Positions 1 through 6,444 of a stretch of 12,836 bases of DNA are shown here, in pieces. Below the pieces are notes generated by a model. That model was not told where the DNA came from and did no database searches. It worked only from the letters and a program-made list of their open reading frames with translations. Position numbers and translations under genes: made by a program. The stretch's first letter is position 1; the number at the start of each line of letters is the position of its first letter. The DNA comes from Pedosphaera sp. (GTDB lineage Bacteria; Verrucomicrobiota; Verrucomicrobiia; Limisphaerales; UBA9464), in NCBI GenBank assembly GCA_009695405.1, contig SIAZ01000090.1:1-12836 (forward strand). Direction: 5' to 3'.

Positions 1-2
1 GC

Positions 3-233
3 TACTATCGGTACTACGGGGTTCCATCCAAGATCAACGCGCTCTGCCGATTCCGCATCGAAGTGACACGCATGTGGTTCCGATCGCTTCGGCGACGTAG
101 CCAGAAAAGACGCCTGAGGTGGGATCGGATGAATCCAGATGTCGCTCGATGGCTGCCGACCGCACGTATCTGTCATCCTTGGCCTTGGGATCGGTTCGAC
201 GCTCGTACTCAAGATAGGAGCCGAGTGCAGTAA
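3..233 (+). CDS. Group II intron reverse transcriptase/maturase, C-terminal fragment
   Basis: This is an open frame running in from the window edge; its 76 visible residues end at TAA 231-233. They match the C-terminal thumb/maturase (X) and DNA-binding region of bacterial group II intron RTs. Recognisable pieces are YYRYYGVPSK near the start, then RFRIEVTRMWFRSLRRRSQK (a basic helix of the maturase type), RWDRM, and the ending WLPTARICHPWPWDRFDART. The family protein helps the intron RNA splice and copies it at new target sites. No HNH endonuclease follows, as in several endonuclease-less bacterial intron classes. The last 16 nt lie inside the predicted domain V, so coding and ribozyme sequence overlap. 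Catalytic RT motifs are off-window, so activity cannot be judged. Confidence 0.87.
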   Translation, partial: YYRYYGVPSKINALCRFRIEVTRMWFRSLRRRSQKRRLRWDRMNPDVARWLPTARICHPWPWDRFDARTQDRSRVQ

Positions 234-290
234 TCCTGCCTTCTCAGATCTGTGCGGGGGCCGGGGGCAACCTCGGTCCCTACCGCGACC
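218..290 (+). ncRNA. Group II intron domains V and VI (3' ribozyme core)
   Basis: The domain V candidate is 218-250. Its lower stem GAGCCGAGU pairs with UCUCAGAUC, with a G220-A248 apposition, a C222-A246 mismatch and a terminal U-U. A 2-nt 3' bulge follows at 240-241, then the upper stem GCAG/CUGC with a UAAUC loop. The AGC catalytic triad would be 219-221. Domain VI is 254-286: GCGG/CCGC, a bulged UA with A282 as candidate branch point, GGG/CCC, CC/GG with a bulged U277, and GGGG/CCUC closed by a GCAA tetraloop. The layout matches the canonical V-VI arrangement. The C222-A246 mismatch in the lower stem may indicate decay or class-specific variation. Confidence 0.62.
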
Positions 291-372
291 GATCAAGGCG
301 GCCTTTGCTGTGCAAAAGGGGGCCTGCAAGAAGTTAAATCTTGAGTAATTTTGGAAGATTCGATTGGCAGTA
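291..372. other. Junction between intron tail and DUF7009-like gene
   Basis: This is presumed 3' exon sequence. It holds a small imperfect hairpin (TTTGC 304-308 / GCAAA 312-316, with GGCC 300-303 able to pair with GGCC 321-324 across a bulge). A purine-rich GGAAG at 353-357 could serve as a ribosome binding site for a start at 364 or 373. No gene or clear promoter is visible. Confidence 0.35.
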
Positions 373-774
373 ATGATCAGGAATGCGGACGGTTGGGGCG
401 TGAAGTTGAGGCTTTTTAAGGAATCGATTCGTATCCGAGTTCGTCGATCGGATTTAGAGGAACTGTTATCGACAGGGTTGAGTGTGCAGGCGGTCCAAAG
501 TGGGGCGTTGATGAGTCAACGTATCGAGTACGGGATTGGAGTGTCGGAGACCGAGGAATGGTCTGTTGACGGTGCAATGGGAGGCGTAATTGTTCGGATA
601 CCTGTTCTTAAAGTTCGGCAGTGGGCGGAATCGGATCAAGTGGGATTGGAGTACCTGACAGGATGGGGAGTGAGGATTCTGATCGAGAAAGACTTCTCGT
701 GTCTGGAAATCCGAAATGGAGAGAGCGATGAGGGAACCTTTCCGCGTCCGGAAGCGTCACAGACAAGGGGGTAG
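373..774 (+). CDS. DUF7009-like small protein of unknown function
   Basis: About 133 residues from ATG 373. The pattern is that of the DUF7009 family: an N-terminal strand pair VKLRLFKESIRIRV, then a short helix (RRSDLEELLSTG), a central IVRIPVLKVRQWAESDQVGL segment, and the C-terminal signature ILIEKDFSCLEIRNGESD followed by FPRP. Function is unknown; no catalytic motif, signal peptide or membrane helix is seen. The start is ambiguous. TTG 364 has GGAAG 6 nt upstream, ATG 373 is the first ATG, and GTG 400 would give MKLRLFKESIRIRV, the N-terminus usual for the family. The gene meets lgt tail to tail with 3 bp between stop codons, so it is not part of that operon. It follows the intron insertion directly, so its native promoter may have been displaced. 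Confidence 0.72.
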   Translation: MIRNADGWGVKLRLFKESIRIRVRRSDLEELLSTGLSVQAVQSGALMSQRIEYGIGVSETEEWSVDGAMGGVIVRIPVLKVRQWAESDQVGLEYLTGWGVRILIEKDFSCLEIRNGESDEGTFPRPEASQTRG

Positions 775-777
775 GCT

Positions 778-1587
778 TTAAAGAGATGGAGATTTGGGCA
801 TAGCCGCAACGGGTGATGCAGCGAGTCGAGCCCGAACAAACCAAAGAGTGATTCCGGCGACGAAGATGGAAGCACTGGTGGACTGTCCCGGAGTAAAGAC
901 TCCAGATACGGGAGCGCTTTGGACTGCATAATCCCCCCGAAAGAACTCACTGACAGCCCGGACGATTGCATAGATCATCAAGTAAAGGGCGAAGATTTGC
1001 CCTTCGAAGTAGCGTCGCCGCGCGTGACAAAGGACAAGCACGCCGCAAAGGATGAAGTTCAAGGCCGCCTCATAAAGTTGAGTGGGATGGATAGTGAGAC
1101 CTGCGGACGCATGACCTGAAGGCAAGCGAATAGCCCAAGGGAGGTCACAGGTCCGACCATAGCAGCATCCGTTCATCAGGCAGGCGAGACGTCCAAAGAC
1201 ATGACCGAGAGCGGCGCCAGGGGCGAGGCAATCAATTGTTTTCCAAAGAGGCAATTTTTTGAGGCTTATCCCGACTAATCCAGCGAGAGTGGCACCGATG
1301 AGACCCCCGTAAAAGACGAGTCCACCGCGCCAAATGGCGATGGCTTCTAGAAGAGGTTTCCCCGCGAAATCACGTTCCCAGTAGCTAATGACATAGAGAA
1401 TGCGAGCTCCGATAAGGCCGCCTACGAGGATCCAAGGGAAGACAAGATCATGAATAGATCTAGGGCTGAGACCGACAGCGGCGGCTCTGCGGTTGGCAAT
1501 CCAAGTGCCGGCGATGAATCCGAGAGCGACCAGCAACCCGAAGGAATGGAGTTGGAAGCTCCCAATTTCGAAGAGGATGGGCTTCAT
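778..1587 (-). CDS. lgt: Prolipoprotein diacylglyceryl transferase Lgt
   Basis: Inner-membrane enzyme that moves diacylglycerol from phosphatidylglycerol to the lipobox cysteine of prolipoproteins, the first step of lipoprotein maturation. At 269 residues it is of normal length and has about seven hydrophobic segments. Visible family motifs are HSFGLLVALGF (14-24), FYGGLIGA (92-99), the Lgt signature GRLACLMNGCCYG (132-144) containing the essential Arg133 and Asn139, HPTQLYEA (167-174), and R210 with EFFRGD (214-219). The E. coli Tyr26 position is Phe16 here and the His103 position is Tyr93; Tyr before GGLIG is common in other phyla. It is the last gene of the minus-strand block, 13 bp after the PQQ-like gene. 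The preceding genes include an LptE-type lipoprotein, a plausible substrate. Confidence 0.97.
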   Translation of the reverse strand: MKPILFEIGSFQLHSFGLLVALGFIAGTWIANRRAAAVGLSPRSIHDLVFPWILVGGLIGARILYVISYWERDFAGKPLLEAIAIWRGGLVFYGGLIGATLAGLVGISLKKLPLWKTIDCLAPGAALGHVFGRLACLMNGCCYGRTCDLPWAIRLPSGHASAGLTIHPTQLYEAALNFILCGVLVLCHARRRYFEGQIFALYLMIYAIVRAVSEFFRGDYAVQSAPVSGVFTPGQSTSASIFVAGITLWFVRARLAASPVAAMPKSPSL

Positions 1588-1600
1588 AAGAGGTGTCGCT

Positions 1601-2884
1601 TTAGCGAGCGGGTGAAATCAGCGGCCAAGCGGATAGCTCGCGGGTATCACGAGTAATTAAGACTCCATTGGCGTAGGCGGGGTGGCTGAAGGTTTTGCCG
1701 CAGGCTTGGAACCGACCGAGTTCGAGATATTTTTCTGGCGAAGCGTTTAAGAGGATGACTTCACCGGCGTCGGTGAGGATGATGAGACGGGTTCCTGAAG
1801 CGATCACCGAGGCGTATTGATCAAAGCCGGGTTGGCGCCAAGTGACTTTGCCTGTAGCAGTTTCGATGCAGACAAAATCCCGAGTGGGACCGTGACCGTA
1901 GAGGTGTCCTGCGAGAAGAACAGGAGTGGATAGATTAATTTTCAGATCACGATTGATCCACAACTCACTGACATTGATTCCCGCCGGAGTTGGATTGATT
2001 CTGAGGCGTCGCATTCCTGTGGTAAAGCTAGCAAAAGTGACTGTGTCGTCGTCCAGAATTGGGGTGAGGACATTGCGATTGGCCCCGGTTTTGAAGGGGA
2101 CTCTCCAGAGCAAGGCCCCGTCGCGGGCATCCAATCCAAGGAGGCCTTCACAGGTGACGGCAACGGCCTGATTGCGCCCCCCCAGTTTGCCCACGATTGC
2201 GGAGGCGTAGGAGGTGAGATCATTCTGAGATTTCCAAAGATATTTACCGGATTTGGCATTAAAAGCGACGAAGGCTGCGCCCTGAGTGGAACCAACCTGC
2301 ACGATAATTTGGTCACCATAAAGGACAGGGGACCCAGAGTTACCCCGCCGACTAGCGGCACTAGGGCCGCCACTTTTATCTTTCACCCAAGTCATACCGT
2401 AGTCACCGAAATGAAAACCCCAGAGTCGGGTGCCGTCGGTCATTGAAAGGCAGGCGAATTCTCCATAGCAGCTTTGAACAAAGATTCGGTCGGTATCAAC
2501 GAGAGGAGTGCAGCGGGGACCGGCTTCAAATTCGTCGGCGTAAAGTTCCGCAAACGGTTGTTTCCAAAGTTCATTTCCAGTAGCGGAGTTGAGGCAATGG
2601 ACCGTCTCTCGTCCGCCGGCATCATCAAGATAAATAAGGCGATTTCCCGACTGAACTGGGCCTGAGTAGCCGTGTCCGATATTTTTACGCCAGCGCGGTT
2701 GAAGGCCGGAGGGGATGGAGTTGGGTAGGGGATCGGGAGAGAGTCCGTCCCGCTGGATACCGCGCCATCCGGGCCAATCAGCCGCAGTCGAACGAAGGAG
2801 AGCGGCGACTAAAAAGAGGAGAAACTTGAGGAGAAAGTGACTAGAAACTCCGCACCAGTGGGTCAAGCGGTTCGAGAGATTCAT
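1601..2884 (-). CDS. Secreted PQQ-like beta-propeller protein
   Basis: About 427 residues from ATG 2884. A basic N-terminus and a hydrophobic stretch (FLLKFLLFLVAALL) ending in STAA form a probable Sec signal peptide. The mature part opens with DWPGWRGIQRDGLSP, typical of PVC-group propeller proteins. Repeating blades follow the 'D/N..TG..LW' pattern: CLNSATGNELWKQPF, CLSMTDGTRLWGF, AFNAKSGKYLWKS, GLDARDGALLWRVPF, CIETATGKVTWRQPG. No lipobox or catalytic dehydrogenase residues are evident, so quinone binding should not be assumed. The fold resembles BamB, which is notable beside BamD- and LptE-like genes, but BamB is normally a lipoprotein and this lacks the cysteine. A TTG at 2908 overlapping the lptE stop is an alternative, coupled start; ATG 2884 puts the signal peptide closer to the N-terminus. 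Confidence 0.9.
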   Translation of the reverse strand: MNLSNRLTHWCGVSSHFLLKFLLFLVAALLRSTAADWPGWRGIQRDGLSPDPLPNSIPSGLQPRWRKNIGHGYSGPVQSGNRLIYLDDAGGRETVHCLNSATGNELWKQPFAELYADEFEAGPRCTPLVDTDRIFVQSCYGEFACLSMTDGTRLWGFHFGDYGMTWVKDKSGGPSAASRRGNSGSPVLYGDQIIVQVGSTQGAAFVAFNAKSGKYLWKSQNDLTSYASAIVGKLGGRNQAVAVTCEGLLGLDARDGALLWRVPFKTGANRNVLTPILDDDTVTFASFTTGMRRLRINPTPAGINVSELWINRDLKINLSTPVLLAGHLYGHGPTRDFVCIETATGKVTWRQPGFDQYASVIASGTRLIILTDAGEVILLNASPEKYLELGRFQACGKTFSHPAYANGVLITRDTRELSAWPLISPAR

Positions 2885-2901
2885 GGTGGCAGGGTTGAGA
2901 A

Positions 2902-3459
2902 TTACCAAGATCCCTCGGACAGAAGGGAAATAATGTTACGAGCCAGATTCTCGGCGAGCAGTGGAGTTGATTGGCGTTCGGCAGAACTGAGATCTGGGTT
3001 GCTGCGAATCGTGGTACGACCCGTGACCTCTCTATCGAGCAGGGTCTTGCCTGAGCTTCGTTCGATAGCAGTGACGTGAGCAGTCAGGACGATGTCATAA
3101 TCCCGAGTAGCAATGATGTCGTTACGCTGAAAAGTGAGAGGATTACGAACAAATTTGCGAAGAGCGGTAGTTATAACGATGTCGGCATCGTCTCGACTGG
3201 CGAGGCGAAAGGTGCCGTCGGTATTCACTTGGGCTCGCAGAGCATGGTTGACGGTATCGCCAAGGCGAGGTTCATCGGTGCCATTAGAAACGGAGCCAAT
3301 TTGAATCGTGCGAGATCCGGGGTAGGTACCATTAGTGGGGCCTAGCGAATATCCAATGCAACCGGCTAACCAGACTGTTGCGATCAGAAACCAGCCGGAC
3401 CGCAGTGGCGGGCGTCGATGCGGCAGAGAGATCGAAGACAAGTGATTGATTGAAGTCAC
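2902..3459 (-). CDS. lptE: LptE-like LPS-assembly lipoprotein
   Basis: 185 residues. A long N-region with several arginines is followed by a hydrophobic segment and a lipobox, LAGC (31-34), so Cys34 should be lipidated. The mature protein starts CIGYSLGP, the 'GY.LG' opening common to LptE lipoproteins. The body has the usual alternating strands (TIQIGSVSNGTDEPRLGD, ADIVITTALRKFVRNPLTF, YDIVLTAHVTAIERSSGKTLLDREVTG) and a C-terminal helix LLAENLARNIISLL. LptE plugs the LptD barrel and helps deliver LPS to the outer leaflet of the outer membrane. The start is GTG 3459, overlapping the upstream stop by 4 nt (GTGA), which suggests translational coupling. LptE families are divergent, so the assignment rests on lipobox, size, opening motif and context. 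Confidence 0.84.
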   Translation of the reverse strand: MTSINHLSSISLPHRRPPLRSGWFLIATVWLAGCIGYSLGPTNGTYPGSRTIQIGSVSNGTDEPRLGDTVNHALRAQVNTDGTFRLASRDDADIVITTALRKFVRNPLTFQRNDIIATRDYDIVLTAHVTAIERSSGKTLLDREVTGRTTIRSNPDLSSAERQSTPLLAENLARNIISLLSEGSW

Positions 3460-4532
3460 TTTTTCAGTCCTTGAACCTTTTGCTCAGCTTGCGGCATAGC
3501 GGCTTTTCTTTCTTGCGCTTGAAACTGGATTTCATTTGCTCTCCATTGGCGTACTTGGCGCTCAGCGCGTGGTTTGAGATTTTCGATTCGTTCCCGCGCT
3601 TCGGCGGCGTACTTGGATTCGGGGCTTCGAACTAAGACCTCGTTATAATAGGTCAGTGCCGCTTTGTATTGGCGATATTTGTCGTAAAATTGGGCGGTTT
3701 CGAATGCTCCACGCGCTTGCTCCACCTTGAGAGAGGTGACGATGGCAGTGGTTTCGGTTGTCCGTTTGTCGTCGGGGTAAAGAGCTTTAAAGTCATTAAA
3801 GTAGGTGATGGCATTCCCAGCGATGGATTGGTCGTACTCAGCGCGTTTGGCTTGTCGATTCCAAGCGATACCCGCGGCATAAAGAGCATCGGCGGAGATT
3901 TGTGGACGGTCAAAATAGCGATCTGCAGCCTTTTGATAGGCTTTGACAGCATTGGCGTAGTCCTTTTGTTTTTCGCGTGCCGCCCCGATGTTCATCAAAG
4001 CCTTGGGTCCTATATCGGTATAAGGCCCGTTGCGATTGACCTGATCGAAAAGTTTCGAAGTTTTTTCCATAGAGGGAAAAAACGGGATATACCCCCAAAG
4101 TTTGAACCATTGCCCACCGAGGAAGCGGTTAGCGATTTCGAACTGGCGCTGTTGAATTTCTGAATGGTTGGCCAGTTTGGGATACAGCGTTAAGGCTCGA
4201 TTATATTCTTTGAAAGCGCGTTCATCCATTCGGCGAGCTTCATAACAGCGACCCACTAAATACTGGGCACGGCCTGCGTAGTCCGAAAGGGGCCAGACTT
4301 TGACAGTGCGGCGTGCGGCCTTCAGTGCGAGTCGGTATTCTCCTTTATCGAAGGCTTCTTGAGCCACACTCACTTGATCTTTGGCGCGCTTACGCTGCCA
4401 ATTACCGCCACCGCCGACCGGTTCATACGACCAGCCTTCGCCGGGTCGATAGATCAGCGGTGCCGGACAAGTCCGGGCAAAGAAAAACATACCCACAAGG
4501 GCAACTAGAAGTCGAAGAGACACTCGGCTCAC
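3456..4532 (-). CDS. bamD: BamD-like outer-membrane assembly TPR protein
   Basis: A tetratricopeptide protein of the BamD/YfiO kind, a periplasm-facing part of the machinery that folds outer-membrane barrels. TPR-like units: VAQEAFDKGEYRLALKAARR, AQYLVGRCYEARRMDERAFK with YNRALTLYP, KALMNIGAAREKQKDYANAV with KAYQKAADRY, ALYAAGIAWNRQAKRAEYDQ, and a last unit with AALTYYNEVLVRSPESKYA. A charged tail rich in Gln, Arg and Lys follows. The mature N-terminus APLIYRPGEGWSYE is typical of Verrucomicrobiota homologues. The frame is open to ATG 4688, but the extra residues look unlike a signal region. Starting at GTG 4532 (or 4523) puts a normal signal peptide (SLRLLVALVGMFFFART) at the front. The sequence before the mature cysteine, ARTC, is a poor lipobox, so it may be a soluble periplasmic form. 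First gene of the minus-strand operon. Confidence 0.85.
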   Translation of the reverse strand: MSRVSLRLLVALVGMFFFARTCPAPLIYRPGEGWSYEPVGGGGNWQRKRAKDQVSVAQEAFDKGEYRLALKAARRTVKVWPLSDYAGRAQYLVGRCYEARRMDERAFKEYNRALTLYPKLANHSEIQQRQFEIANRFLGGQWFKLWGYIPFFPSMEKTSKLFDQVNRNGPYTDIGPKALMNIGAAREKQKDYANAVKAYQKAADRYFDRPQISADALYAAGIAWNRQAKRAEYDQSIAGNAITYFNDFKALYPDDKRTTETTAIVTSLKVEQARGAFETAQFYDKYRQYKAALTYYNEVLVRSPESKYAAEARERIENLKPRAERQVRQWRANEIQFQAQERKAAMPQAEQKVQGLKK

Positions 4533-4729
4533 GCGGGACAGGCTACGGGAGAGTTTGAGCGGGTCAATGTTAGGAATAGGTTGGTTTTCATTTTGGACGA
4601 GTGAGTCGGTTAGATTTAGGTCAAATGATTTGTCTTCCGAGGTGAGTAGCCAAGACACAGAGTCGGTGGGGAAACAAGGGAACACCATTGTCTGAAAAGA
4701 GACTTGGTGGCAGGCTTTGTCTCGATATC
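4533..4729. promoter_or_regulatory. Divergent promoter region between bamD-like and yqgE genes
   Basis: If the bamD-like gene starts at GTG 4532 and yqgE at ATG 4730, this interval of about 197 bp must hold the promoters of both divergent transcripts. I see no sigma-70-like -35/-10 pair with good spacing on either strand and no strong operator palindrome. The regulatory role is inferred from gene layout only. An alternative ATG at 4688 on the minus strand and a TTG at 4688 on the plus strand would shrink it to nothing, which argues against those starts. Confidence 0.4.
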
Positions 4730-5305
4730 ATGCCGGTCGCGCACTCCAAGAATCCTCGAACCCTTAAAGGACATTTGCTCCTTGATGCCGGTGGTCTAGC
4801 AGGTTCTTTTTTTCATAAATCAGTCGTACTGGTGTGCTCTCACACAACAGAAGGCGCCTTTGGTCTGGTACTGACCCGTTCGATTGGAAGCAAAATTGGA
4901 GGGGCATTATCTGAAATGTTGCCAGAGCGTTTGGATGAGGAATTCGTTTATGCTGGAGGGCCCGTTCAGCCTGGAGCCTTAAGTTATCTCTATAGTCATC
5001 CTAGGCTTACCAAGGGAACGGTGCTTTCACGGGTTTCGCTGGGGCATGAGTTAGGTGGGTTGATCGATTTGGGATTGCACCCTTTTCCAGAGATGCGTTT
5101 GCGTATTTTTGCTGGATACGCTGGATGGTCGCCCGGCCAATTGGATGAGGAAATTCGTCGCGAATCATGGTTAATTCGAAAGAGCACACCGGATCTCATT
5201 TTTCATCAACCGCCTGAGACTCTTTGGTCGTATTTGTTAAGGAAAAGTCCTCTTTGGACAGAACGTTTATTGGCTGAGAGACCTGATAATTCCTCGGTTA
5301 ATTGA
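4730..5305 (+). CDS. yqgE: YqgE/AlgH family protein
   Basis: 191 residues from ATG 4730, the usual length for the family. Conserved blocks are GHLLLDAGGLAGSFFHKSVV (14-33), the histidine-containing VLVCSHTTEGAFGLVLTR (33-50), VYAGGPVQPGALSYL (73-87), and FAGYAGWSPGQLDEEI (128-142) followed by SWL. These are the diagnostic YqgE (formerly DUF179) motifs. The protein is cytoplasmic with no signal peptide; its biochemical role is not settled, although AlgH of Pseudomonas was linked to alginate regulation. A TTG at 4688 would add 14 residues with no family counterpart. Its stop overlaps a TTG of the next frame at 5302, and the next ATG lies 5 bp downstream, so the two genes are very likely cotranscribed. 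Confidence 0.94.
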   Translation: MPVAHSKNPRTLKGHLLLDAGGLAGSFFHKSVVLVCSHTTEGAFGLVLTRSIGSKIGGALSEMLPERLDEEFVYAGGPVQPGALSYLYSHPRLTKGTVLSRVSLGHELGGLIDLGLHPFPEMRLRIFAGYAGWSPGQLDEEIRRESWLIRKSTPDLIFHQPPETLWSYLLRKSPLWTERLLAERPDNSSVN

Positions 5306-5310
5306 GGCAA

Positions 5311-6000
5311 ATGCGAACTCTTTTATTCTTTGCTCTACCGCGTGAAGCCGCTGCTTTTTTGATATGTCAAACCGCAGGGCCAGTGGCGATTCGACGAGAA
5401 TCAGTGCCCTCAGAGATTGGGAATGCACGTCGCTACCGGATGGGAACGAACGAGGTTTGGGTGACCGGTATGGGAGCGGTTAATGCTGACCTCGTTGGGC
5501 GGGTTGCCCTTGAGAAATTCCGTCCAGAACGGGTCATCACCGCAGGCGTGGCGGGCGCACTGGATCCGGTTCATCAGATTGGAGATGTTTTCCACGATTT
5601 GGATCCGGGCATGGAGATGGAATTTCTTCTTCGATCTGCAGGAAGTCGACCGGGGCAGATTCTTTTGCGAGATCGCATTGCGGTGACCGAGGCAGAAAAA
5701 GCGGCATTAAGAGCGTCGACCGGGGCTGATTTAGTGGAAATGGAATCAGCCGTGTTACGAGAACTTGCCAAGGGAAAGGGAATTCCCTCAGCGACAATTC
5801 GATCGGTATCGGACGCAGCGACAGGGGATTTGCCGCTTGATTTCAATCAATTTTTGAATGGCGACATGCGGTTGAATCCTTGGAAGCTGGGGTTGGGGAT
5901 TTTAGGGCGACCCTCCTCTATTCCGGCCTTAATAGCCTTAGGCCGACAGACCTCTTTGGCGACCCAACGTTTGGCGACCGTTCTTCACTCGGTGATTTGA
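5311..6000 (+). CDS. Nucleoside phosphorylase / MTA-SAH nucleosidase-like protein
   Basis: 229 residues of the PNP_UDP_1 (purine nucleoside phosphorylase / nucleosidase) fold. Visible marks: FFALPREAAAF at the N-terminus (compare the A-x-x-E-A opening of nucleosidases), VTGMGAVNAD (51-60), the glycine-rich ITAGVAGALDP (76-85), the purine and ribose site VEMESAVL (142-149) and SVSDAA (165-170), where Asp168 would be the purine-N7 proton donor of nucleosidases. The protein is cytoplasmic. Candidate activities are hydrolysis of methylthioadenosine/S-adenosylhomocysteine or futalosine, or a hopanoid-type phosphorylase; the sequence alone does not decide. Starts are TTG 5302 or ATG 5311; ATG 5311 has GAGG at 5304-5307, a close but usable ribosome binding site. 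It sits between yqgE and ppnP, a second nucleoside enzyme. Confidence 0.77.
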   Translation: MRTLLFFALPREAAAFLICQTAGPVAIRRESVPSEIGNARRYRMGTNEVWVTGMGAVNADLVGRVALEKFRPERVITAGVAGALDPVHQIGDVFHDLDPGMEMEFLLRSAGSRPGQILLRDRIAVTEAEKAALRASTGADLVEMESAVLRELAKGKGIPSATIRSVSDAATGDLPLDFNQFLNGDMRLNPWKLGLGILGRPSSIPALIALGRQTSLATQRLATVLHSVI

Positions 6001-6117
6001 TGAAGAACACAAAGGCTCACATTTGTGATTTGGGTACCATTGCAACGGACTAACTTAGAGAAAGGTTTCAGAAAGTGTTTGCCGCCGAGTGGGAGATTTT
6101 GACACGATTTTGATCTC

Positions 6118-6444
6118 ATGCTGAACCCAACTGAATTCAAAAATGTGACAGCGGTAACCAAGGCCAATATTTATTTCGACGGCAATGTGGTCTCCCACAC
6201 GCTGTTATTTGCTGACGGTTCAAAGAAGACCTTGGGCTTAATTTACAGTGGCGGATACCACTTTGGTACTGATAAAGCCGAGCGAATGGAAATTATTGCG
6301 GGAAGCTGTTCGGTTACTTTGGATGGGCAGAGTCAAGTGTTGGCTTATGGGGCGGGAACTTCGTTTGCTGTGCCTGCAAAATCAGGATTCAACATCGAAG
6401 TCGGAGCTGATATTTGCGAATATGTATGTTCCTTTTTGGACTGA
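6118..6444 (+). CDS. ppnP: Pyrimidine/purine nucleoside phosphorylase PpnP
   Basis: 108 residues of the PpnP (DUF1255, YaiE) cupin family, which phosphorolyses a broad set of nucleosides to the free base and ribose-1-phosphate. Family motifs: FKNVTAVTKANIYFDGNVVS (8-27), KKTLGLIYSGGYHFGTDKAE (37-55), the cupin strand MEIIAGSCSVTLDG (57-70), YGAGTSFAVPAKSGF (77-91), and the C-terminal EYVCSFLD (compare YLCRYL in E. coli). It is slightly longer than the E. coli protein (about 94 residues) because of the N-terminus. It lies 117 bp after the nucleosidase-like gene, so it may share that transcript or have its own promoter; no clear promoter was seen. The Shine-Dalgarno sequence is weak. Confidence 0.93.
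   Translation: MLNPTEFKNVTAVTKANIYFDGNVVSHTLLFADGSKKTLGLIYSGGYHFGTDKAERMEIIAGSCSVTLDGQSQVLAYGAGTSFAVPAKSGFNIEVGADICEYVCSFLD

Larger units (their letters stand above)
1..290 (+). mobile_element. 3' end of a group II intron (truncated by window edge)
   Basis: The left edge carries the tail of a group II intron: the C-terminal codons of its reverse transcriptase (3-233), a domain V-like hairpin (218-250) and a domain VI-like hairpin (254-286). If A282 is the bulged branch-point adenosine, the usual 7-8 nt spacing puts the 3' splice site near 289-290, so host (3' exon) sequence begins at about 290. The 5' exon, domains I-IV and most of the RT lie outside the window. The RT ends without an HNH endonuclease domain. 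The exact 3' boundary is inferred from the fold, not from a target-site comparison. Confidence 0.72.

Noticed and set aside
254..286. GC-rich hairpin as a Rho-independent terminator
   Set aside because: No T-run follows, and the bulged A and GNRA loop next to a domain V-like stem fit group II intron domain VI better.
300..327. Hairpin in the presumed 3' exon
   Set aside because: Only a 5-bp core with an asymmetric extension; too weak to call functional.
139..348. 69-residue plus-strand frame across the intron tail
   Set aside because: It overlaps the RT C-terminus in another frame and the domain V/VI hairpins; its LCGGRGQPRSLPRP part is a translation of the domain VI stem, not a protein.
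636..971. Minus-strand 111-residue frame over the DUF7009/lgt junction
   Set aside because: It overlaps both real genes in other frames, has low-complexity Ser/Pro/Leu content and no family features.
1942..2373. Minus-strand 143-residue frame within the propeller gene
   Set aside because: It is a shifted-frame shadow of the PQQ-like gene, whose blade repeats are unambiguous.
3669..4163. Plus-strand 164-residue frame opposite the BamD-like gene
   Set aside because: Antisense shadow; the TPR pattern on the minus strand is clear and no motif is seen in this frame.
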